Origin: Acanthamoeba castellanii str. Neff
Lineage: Eukaryota; Discosea; Longamoebia; Acanthamoebidae
NCBI RefSeq assembly: GCF_000313135.1
Contig: NW_004457554.1
Coordinates: forward strand, 212,861 to 264,005
DNA: 51,145 bases
Direction of reading: 5' to 3'
A model generated the notes under the pieces. The model saw only the letters and a list, made by a program, of their open reading frames with translations, made no database searches and had not been told where the DNA came from. Below, piece by piece: positions 44,307 through 51,145 of this stretch; position 1 is the stretch's first letter; the number at the start of each line of letters is the position of its first letter. Made by a program: the position numbers and the translations under genes.

Positions 44307-45858
44307 ATGGAGCACGAGCAGATGACTGGTGATGTGGAGGAGGAGCACAGGCTGCAGGTTTCGCCGGAGGAGCTCAAAGTGATCCGCGAGACTCTCCTCG
44401 ACCGTTCTCTCACCATGGCTCAGAGGTATCGCTCGGTCTTTACCCTCCGTAACATCGGCGGTGATGAGGCCATCTCCATCCTGGCTGAATGTATGCCTTG
44501 CCCTCCTCTTTGTGCTCACCACAGGAGCAATCAGATTGCTAATAATTCGTCATCGTTTGTTTTAATCTTTTGTAATTACTCATCTGATTAATCTTTTGCG
44601 CTTTTTTGCTCTCCTGCCTGCGCCTGGTACATGCAGCGTTCAACGATCCTTCGGCCCTGCTTAAGCACGAGGTGGCCTACTGCCTGGGTCAGATGCAGAA
44701 CGTCACCGCTCTGCCTCACCTCGAGCGACTTCTGCGCAACGCGGAGGAGAACTCCATGGTCCGCCACGAGGTACGCGCCGCCAGCACCGCATCCTCCTCA
44801 TCTCCATGCAGCGCTGTACGTTGGTGAACCATTCGTATTCGTGGCCACCTACATATTAGGCCGGAGAGGCGCTGGGCGCCATCGGTCTGGAGGAATCGCT
44901 GCCGCTCCTCGAGCAGTACAGCCGGGACTCCGTGCCCGAGGTGGCCGAGACCTGCAGCCTGGCCATCGACACCATCAAGTACAAGCTCAAGCACAAGGGC
45001 AACAAGTGCGTCTTCTCTCCTGGAATCGATTGTTGGTCTGGTGCGCCAAATTGATGGCTTGGCCTTTCAGGGCTCCGTTCGAGTCGGCGCACATGTCGAT
45101 CGATCCCGCTCCTCCCTCGGCCAAGCGATCTGTTGAGGAGCTCAAGCAGCGACTCATGAACACGTCGTTCTCGATGTTCAAGCGGTACCGCGCCATGTTT
45201 GCCCTTCGCGAACTCGGCACGGCCGAGGCTGCTATGGTATGTGCCAGGCCTTCCCGCTTTAACACGAACATTCGCGTTACGCTGACCTCTTCCCATCTCG
45301 AACCCCACCGTAGGCTCTGGCGGACGCCTTCGTCGACAGCAGCGCCTTGCTGCGCCACGAGATCGGCTACGTGCTGGGACAGATGGCCCACGAGGCCGCT
45401 GCTCCCGCGCTCACCAAGGTACACTCCCCTCCACACCTCCCAGCCACACCTGCCGCCGCCGCCGCCGCCGCCGCCGCCCAACATCCGCCCACACACGGAA
45501 TGTTTCTTTCTCCACTCCTTCAGGTCCTGCAGAACCTGGACGAGCACCCGATGGTGCGACACGAAGCTGCGGAAGCCCTCGGCGCGATCGCCACGCCCGA
45601 GGCCATGGATCTGCTGGGCCAGTTCCTGACCGACAAGGAGCCCGCCGTCAAGGAGAGCTGCGTCGTCGGTACGTCTTGCACAACTCCATCCTTCCACGTG
45701 CCCAACAACGAACGTTTTCTTGGTTTCGTTCTCTTGTCGCTCACACGCCCCACCACTGCAATGCAGCGTTGGACATGAGCGAGTACGTGAACTCGGACAG
45801 CTTCGAGTATGCCGACACCCTGCAGCTGGCCAAGGCCCAGCTCGCCGCCGCCCAGTGA
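44307..45858 (+). CDS. dohh: Deoxyhypusine hydroxylase (HEAT-repeat)
   Basis: Seven exons ending at TGA 45856-45858. The protein is built from two symmetrical halves of HEAT repeats. The four His-Glu pairs that hold the di-iron centre are all present: [52 protein letters not shown]. It hydroxylates deoxyhypusine on eIF5A, the final step of hypusine formation, in the cytosol. I chose ATG 44307 because it gives the normal short N-terminus before the first HEAT repeat ([19 protein letters not shown]). ATG 44211 is in frame and would add 32 residues of unclear meaning. The linker between the halves reads [18 protein letters not shown], typical of the family (DPAPP). Confidence 0.95.
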
Positions 45859-46165
45859 ATGCAGTGTACTGTCTGGCATGAGACGCGTCAACAAAGAGAG
45901 ACGCACACCCACCCCCATCCGCGCCTATCTCTCCACCCACACGGTTTGCCCCCACGTCGGAGACACCCGCTCGTCAAAGCCGTCACCAACCGCCAGCGGT
46001 TCATAAATTGCGCCAATCGCCTCGCTGGGTTGAAGAACGGAAATTGTGGGAATGTGATGTACTCCGGAACACCCGCACAAACCCAACCCGCAACAAGGAC
46101 CACAGCCATTTCTTCCAGACCCTCTCATCAACATCCTCACCCTGAACGTCGCCCTCTGCTCTTCG
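45859..46165. other. Spacer, DOHH / secreted EEP-like protein
   Basis: About 300 bases with no gene seen. Must hold the DOHH 3' UTR and the promoter of the next gene. No AATAAA was found close to the stop; TTCATAAATTG near 46000 is the nearest weak match. Confidence 0.4.
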
Positions 46166-48321
46166 ATGGCTGCCATGAAGACCTTCGTTGCGCTGTTCGT
46201 CGTTGCTTCGCTCTTTGCCGTCGCCTCTGGTATCCTCCTCCTTACGTCCGAGCAACGGCAAAGATGATAATTTTTATTTATTGTATTTACCGTTCTTTCT
46301 TCTAAGGGGTGCGTTTCTTGAGCCTTGACGCGAGCCTGCTGCTCGGCGCCGACCCCTTCGCCCTCGAGCGGGTCGACAACATCAACTACGCCCTCGCCCT
46401 CGCCTCCGTGCGTCACTTCCTCTCCTCTTCCCGTCGCCTGCTTTCACTCTCCTTGCCGTCATTTTAATTTTTATCATTTATCTTATTTTATGTTTGCTTG
46501 GTATTTGTGTTTATTATTACCCGTTTTTGCATTTCGGCCACTCCCTTGTAACTGTGTGCTTTTTTGCGTTGCATGTGTTGCATGTGTTGCATGTGCGTGG
46601 CGTGCAGTTGACTGGCCTGGCGCAGCACGCCGATGCTGTGTGCCTGCAGGGCTACTGGCTGCCCTACCAGGTGCAAAAGCTGCAGGCCATCCTGACGCCC
46701 TACCTGCCCCACTCCTACAGCGCCACACCGGCCGCGGGCAACTGCTCCTGCCAGCCAGCCGAGCTCACCGGGCTGTTCACCTGCCTCAGCGGGTGCAGCG
46801 CTCTGTACGGATCTCCTCCGCGTGTGTCGCGTGTGTCGCCTCGTGCGTGTCGTGCGTGTCGTGAGGTTGAGGAGCGTATACTGATATATGCACAACGTCC
46901 AGGGCGGCCAACCAGCAGCTGCTGTGTGCCTTCTCTTGCTTGCAGGAGCAGCAGGTGAATTTGACCGCCTTGTGCTCCAGCTGCATCACCGGCGGACTCA
47001 ACGCCCTCGTCACCAACACCACCACCTTTCCGGACCTGCTGACCACGTATGGATCATAACACCGCACACACCGCACACACCGCGTGACTGATTAATTGAC
47101 CGTGTCCACGCTGCAGATGCATGGGCAACGTCGGCAAGGACGTCTCCACGTGCAGCCCCTACGGCGGGTATTCCGGGAATGTGCTGTTCTCCCGGTCTCC
47201 GCTGACCCAGCCCACCACCCGTTCGCTGGCGCTCGCCCCTGGCCTCTTCAACTCCGATGCCATCTTCGCCACCTCCTCCTTCTCCGGAGTCGGCAATGTT
47301 CAGCTGTATGTCACTCACCCCTCTGGGGGGTTCGCTCTTTTCCGTCGTATTCGTGTCGTCTTCGTTCTCTCCTCTTCTTGTGCTGCTTTGAGTCGGGAGG
47401 AGGATTTCTGACTCGGGTGGCTGCGCAGGGTATGCACCCAGCTCCAGCCCGCCGGACCCGTCAACGCCTCCGTGGCCGCAGCTCTGAGTGGGGTCAATTA
47501 TCTCCAGGTACAACTCTTTTTATTTTCTCTTCTTATTGCTCCTTCCTTGTTTCTCTCTTGGCTCATTGGGCCACATGGCCGGCTGTGTGTCGGTGTGTTG
47601 TGTGTGCAGACGCAAACACTTCAGGGGTTGATCGAGACTGCGGTGAATCAAACACGCGTCAGCCAGGTGGTGGTGATGGGCAACTTCAAGCAGGGACCCA
47701 CCATCGTCAACGCCACCAGTGGCGCCACCCTGGTCGAGCCCATTAACGAGGCCTACTACGGCCTGTGGCTCCAGGCCCTCTACCAGGACCCCGCCGCCGC
47801 AGACCAGCGCTGCACCTACTGCAACTCACTCAGCATCGTCTCCCCCTACCTCGTACGGCACAGCGCACGACACACACGGCTGGTGTCGTGCCGAGCTCAC
47901 TGTGTCGCATGTGTCGTACGCAGGTGAACACGATGTCGTCCCACATCTTCGTGCGAGGATTTGATAACAACGCCAACGTGCTCTCGGTCACGGGCAAGAT
48001 CACGTTCGACAACACCACCACCATCCTCGACCTTACCTCCGGCTCGGTACCCCCCCCACTCGCCTTTCGCTTTCCCCTCTTCCTCGCTTCGCACTTCCGC
48101 TCACGTACTATCCCTCGTGTGCGGTGGTGTGCGTGTGCGTGTGCGTGTGCGTGTGCGTGTGCTGTTGCCGTGGCCCATCGCAGACTCCCCAGGCGAGGAC
48201 GGTGCCCTACAGCCCCAACTACGGTGTGCAGGTGGACATCAGCACGGTTCCCTCGTCGGCCTCGGCCCTCCTGCCCGCCACCGCCGCCCTCCTCCGCTAC
48301 GTCGCCGCTCTGGCCTTCTAA
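46166..48321 (+). CDS. Secreted, probably GPI-anchored EEP-fold-like protein
   Basis: Start ATG 46166, stop TAA 48319-48321, about eight exons. MAAMKTFVALFVVASLFAVAS is a signal peptide; the first intron interrupts the next Gly codon. VRFLSLDASLLLG, ADAVCLQGYW and QVVVMGNFKQGPTIVN sit where endonuclease/exonuclease/phosphatase proteins have their first strand, LQE and GDFN motifs. A Cys-rich insert (NCSCQPAELTGLFTCLSGC, LCAFSCLQ, ALCSSCI) and several N-glycosylation sites (NLT, NTT, NAS, NAT) indicate an extracellular fold with disulfides. The C-terminus (SSASALLPATAALLRYVAAL) is a small-residue/hydrophobic tail typical of a GPI signal. The LQE Glu is Gly and the GDFN Asp is Asn, so enzyme activity is doubtful. 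Function unknown. Confidence 0.6.
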
Positions 48322-48467
48322 CATAACAACGCACAACGCCGCACACGTCAACGTGTAGTCATTAACAAATGTACTAATTGCAAGAAGACACCAAGAGCAT
48401 ACTCGCAGCTAAAAGGAAACAGAAGAGAAAATGGAAAAGAAGAAAAAGAAGAACGCTCGAGCGAGAG

Positions 48468-51145
48468 ATGGAGGGGGGCTCGTCGAGCACAGGAGGAGGC
48501 GGTGGGGGCGGGCAGCAGCAGCAGAAGGGACGGCCAGTCATGTTGCTGTTCCCAGGGGGCCGGTCGGCGCGCATCCCCTTCCCACGCGACCCCGACGACC
48601 TGGGGCAGCGAATACTCAAGTTCGCCCACGGCGCCATAGACCCCCTCCTCGTACACGCCGCACCTCTTCCAGCTCCCTTGCCCTTTTATTTGTTGGTAGT
48701 ATTGTTTGTCTTTGCATTGGTGTGGTGAGGCCTCACGTATTTGGCCATTGTGTGCTCGCCACCATGTCGGTGCCAGTTGAAGGCGTATGAGAAGGACGCC
48801 GACGGGTTCTACCCCCAGGTGGACCTCCAGGACTTCTTCGACATCTTCCCTGATGGTACGCGTAGTGCCACCCCAGTGCTCTTCATGTGGAGTGCGTGGC
48901 GTGGCATGGCATGGCATGGCGTGGCATGGCCTGGCATGGCATGGCGTGGTATTTGGGGGACTAAACCATCACCCGCGCTGACCCGTGCGCTCATGATAGG
49001 CGGAGTGACGCTCTACATCACCAACGGGGAGGACTTTGACGGTAGGTACCCCATGGGGGGAGAACAACAACAGTTCAGCCCAGTTGCATGGCCGCCGCCG
49101 CCGCCGCACACGCACCACCACCACCACCACCACGTCGCTGACGCGTGGCGTGTGTTGGCGAGCAGAGGAGCTGTTTCGCAAGCCCGGCAGCGCACCACAG
49201 CCGAGTGGTGGCGATCAGCAGCAGACCAGCGGCCAACCAGCGGCCTCGTCGCTTGGGTCTCCGTCCCCGTCGGGCAGCGGAGCGATGGCCGCAGTGGCAG
49301 TCGCCGGGGAGGCGCGGCCGGGCGGCGGCGGGGGCCTGGTGGTGGACGAGCAGCAGCTGACCAAGCTCGTGGACCAGCTCGCACGCAACCTGAACCGCGG
49401 ACGCGACGACTTCTGGCTCTCCTCGTTCGGCTCCACGGTACTTGGCCACTTGAGCACAGCAGCCCGGCCTATCGCCAGTGTGGCCACTAATCAGTTGCTT
49501 GACGCGTACCGACCTTGATTCGGATGCACTGTGTCGTGTGCGTCATGTGTGTGCTGTCGGCCCGCCACCAGGATTGCGTGCCGTGGGCTGTGTTCGTGAA
49601 GGGGTTCTGCGCCCACTTCCAGCCCATGTACCAGGTGCTTCCCTGTCCTCTCACCGCTCCATTACGTGGCGACGCGAGACCCTGACCTAGCCCACTCTGT
49701 TTCGGCGTCCAGCGGTTGGCCAAACCCGAGAACGTGCAGGAGGAGATCAAAATACTCCTTGGTACGTCATACACATCTTTACTTTTCAAACATGGGCTCT
49801 CTATTTATATCCCAGCACTGCGACTCAACCTTCTTTGGCTCGGCTTGGCTCTCGCCGTCCCGCAGAGGCCGAGGGCGTGGTCACCCTGCAAACGTACGAA
49901 TCGCCCTGGGAAGGACGAGTGCCTCAACATTACAGTATTGTAATTGTAATTGTCCACCTCTGCAGTGGTGACTGAACGACTCCCCCCCCGACCTGCAGGT
50001 GGCAGCGGTTCACGCTTTGGTCCCACCCCATCGAGAAGGTGGTCCAGATCATGGAGGACCTGCGCGATCGCGGCCTCATCTACCACAAGTACCCCCCCCC
50101 ATTCATCCGTGCGCGTGTGCGGTGGTGCGTGATTGTGACATAGGGGTGTGTTCGCTCATGTGTGTCGACGCACCGCATGGCTGCTGACAACGCGGGCCTG
50201 GTGGGGGGTAGGGGCTTCGTGGGGTTCCGGCGGCAGGAGGAGGAGGGCCGGCTCGTGGAGGACCTCATGGCGCGCGACCACTCGTCCCACGGTGTCCTCC
50301 TGCGGCTGAGCGAGACCTACGCCCACCAACACGGCGTAATCAACTTACTCCCCTCCCGCCCCCCGCACCATTCGACGAGCACTAACCACACCACCACCAC
50401 CACCACCACCACACCACCACCACCACCACCACCACCACCACCACCACCACCACCACCACCACCACCACCACCACCACCACCACACTATCATCATCGCCTG
50501 TGCGCGGTGTGGTGTGCGCAGATCTGGCTGACCATCGTGCAGCGGAGGGAGAGACGAGCGCACCCGGAGAGGATGAACTACCTGCTCGAGAACTGCCCCC
50601 TCATCTACTACAAGCTCTTCTCGGGATTCACCGTACACCTCCCGCCCTTCCCCTGAATGTCTGCCATGGACGTCATGACGTCGGCAGCGGCGATTAACCG
50701 TCTGTGGTCGAATTGGGCAGATACCCACGTACACGGGCAACCAGGTCTTCGACTCAGTCGACAAGCTGGTCAACTACGTAATCGTGGAGCGGTACGCTCC
50801 TTTTTCTTTTTGACAGCGCCAAGTGTGTGTTGTGACTCACCGTGTCGTGTCGTTGGTCGTGTCGTGTCGTGTCGTTGGCTAACTAGGGCGAGCACCATGA
50901 AGGAGTACGTCACGAAGGAGCTGCGGGAGGCTCTGCGCAGTTCGACCCGCATAATGCCCCTGCGCCACTACTACTACTGCCTCAAACGTACGTTGATCGC
51001 GGCACATGCACGCACGCCACACACTCAGCAAACCAATCATGTCGACCCCCGCGACGTGTGCGCGCAGGCAAGGAGTCGGAGATGCGGGAGGGAAGCAGCG
51101 CCAACCACCACGCCGCCAAGAGCGTCAGCGAGAAGAACACACAGG
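48468..51145 (+). CDS. SH2-domain protein with EF/linker region, 5' part
   Basis: Starts at ATG 48468 and runs off the window end; at least eleven exons. The N-terminus has a Gly/Gln tract, then a possible ubiquitin-like or PB1-like fold (RPVMLLFPGGRSARIPFP, VTLYITNGEDFD). A helical region follows (LTKLVDQLARNLNRGRDDFW). Next is a Cbl- or STAT-like linker, FWLSSFGSTDCVPWAVFVKG and LLAEGVVTLQTWQRFTLW, and then the SH2 domain: KGFVGFRRQEEEGRLVEDL, GVLLRLSETYAHQHG with the phosphotyrosine-binding Arg, IWLTIVQ, and NQVFDSVDKLVNYVI. It should bind phosphotyrosine on partner proteins. No RING finger or kinase domain is reached before the window ends, so its class (Cbl-like, STAT-like or other) is open. 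Confidence 0.78.
48893..48950. repeat. Intronic GGCAT/GGCGT pentamer repeat
   Basis: About eleven pentamer units (GGCAT with GGCGT and GGCCT variants) inside an intron of the SH2 gene; a different pentamer from the CACGA repeats elsewhere. Confidence 0.85.
50388..50484. repeat. Intronic ACC trinucleotide repeat
   Basis: About 32 ACC units with one interruption near 50411, in the SH2 gene intron between the HQHG and IWLTIV exons. Confidence 0.92.

Overview
This is a gene-dense, intron-rich stretch of eukaryotic nuclear DNA, most likely from a free-living amoebozoan of the Acanthamoeba type (inference). The grounds are high coding GC, many short GT-AG introns (often starting GTAC and filled with simple repeats), very short spacers, and a gene set that mixes an SH2 protein, an F-box/RasGEF protein, G-alpha, RFX-type factors and a plant/fungal-like Rim15/IREH1 kinase. 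I support 19 protein-coding genes (the first and last are cut by the window edges), one broken gene relic, four identical tRNA-Thr(AGU) genes and one orphan tRNA 3' piece. No CRISPR array, operon, phage or intact transposon was seen. All exon borders were read by eye.

Left part (1-15143): the end of a pentapeptide-repeat gene (+) and a tRNA-Thr; RFX-type protein A (-, 1051-4056), divergent from a large Rim15/Greatwall/IREH1-like AGC kinase (+, 4422-10255); that kinase converges on a membrane-anchored peptidyl-tRNA hydrolase 2 (-, 10675-11432); then a spacer with an orphan tRNA-Thr-like 3' half, a frameshifted relic of the RFX-protein family on the plus strand and another tRNA-Thr; then RFX-type protein B (-, 12243-15143), a full paralog of A.

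Middle (15324-31753): a Ser/Pro-repeat type I membrane protein (-); a tRNA-Thr; a trehalose-phosphate synthase/phosphatase fusion whose synthase half has lost sugar-phosphate-binding residues (+); a swiprosin-like EF-hand protein (-); an EFM7/NNT1-like methyltransferase (+); a tRNA-Thr; a G-alpha subunit (-); sphingosine-1-phosphate lyase (-); and a cation/Ca2+ exchanger (+).

Right part (31866-51145): SGTA-like TPR co-chaperone (+), OGG1 DNA glycosylase with a possible mitochondrial leader (+), TAPT1 membrane protein (-), an F-box/RasGEF protein (-), deoxyhypusine hydroxylase (+), a secreted probably GPI-anchored protein resembling a degenerate endonuclease/exonuclease/phosphatase fold (+), and the 5' part of an SH2 protein with a Cbl/STAT-like linker (+).

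Neighbouring genes do not form one pathway. Themes recur: signalling (kinase, G-alpha, RasGEF, SH2, S1P lyase, Ca2+ exchanger, EF-hand), and protein synthesis or quality (PTH2, EFM7-like, DOHH, SGTA, tRNA-Thr). The least expected content is the RFX-type pair with its relic, which share a long conserved C-terminal region I do not recognise.
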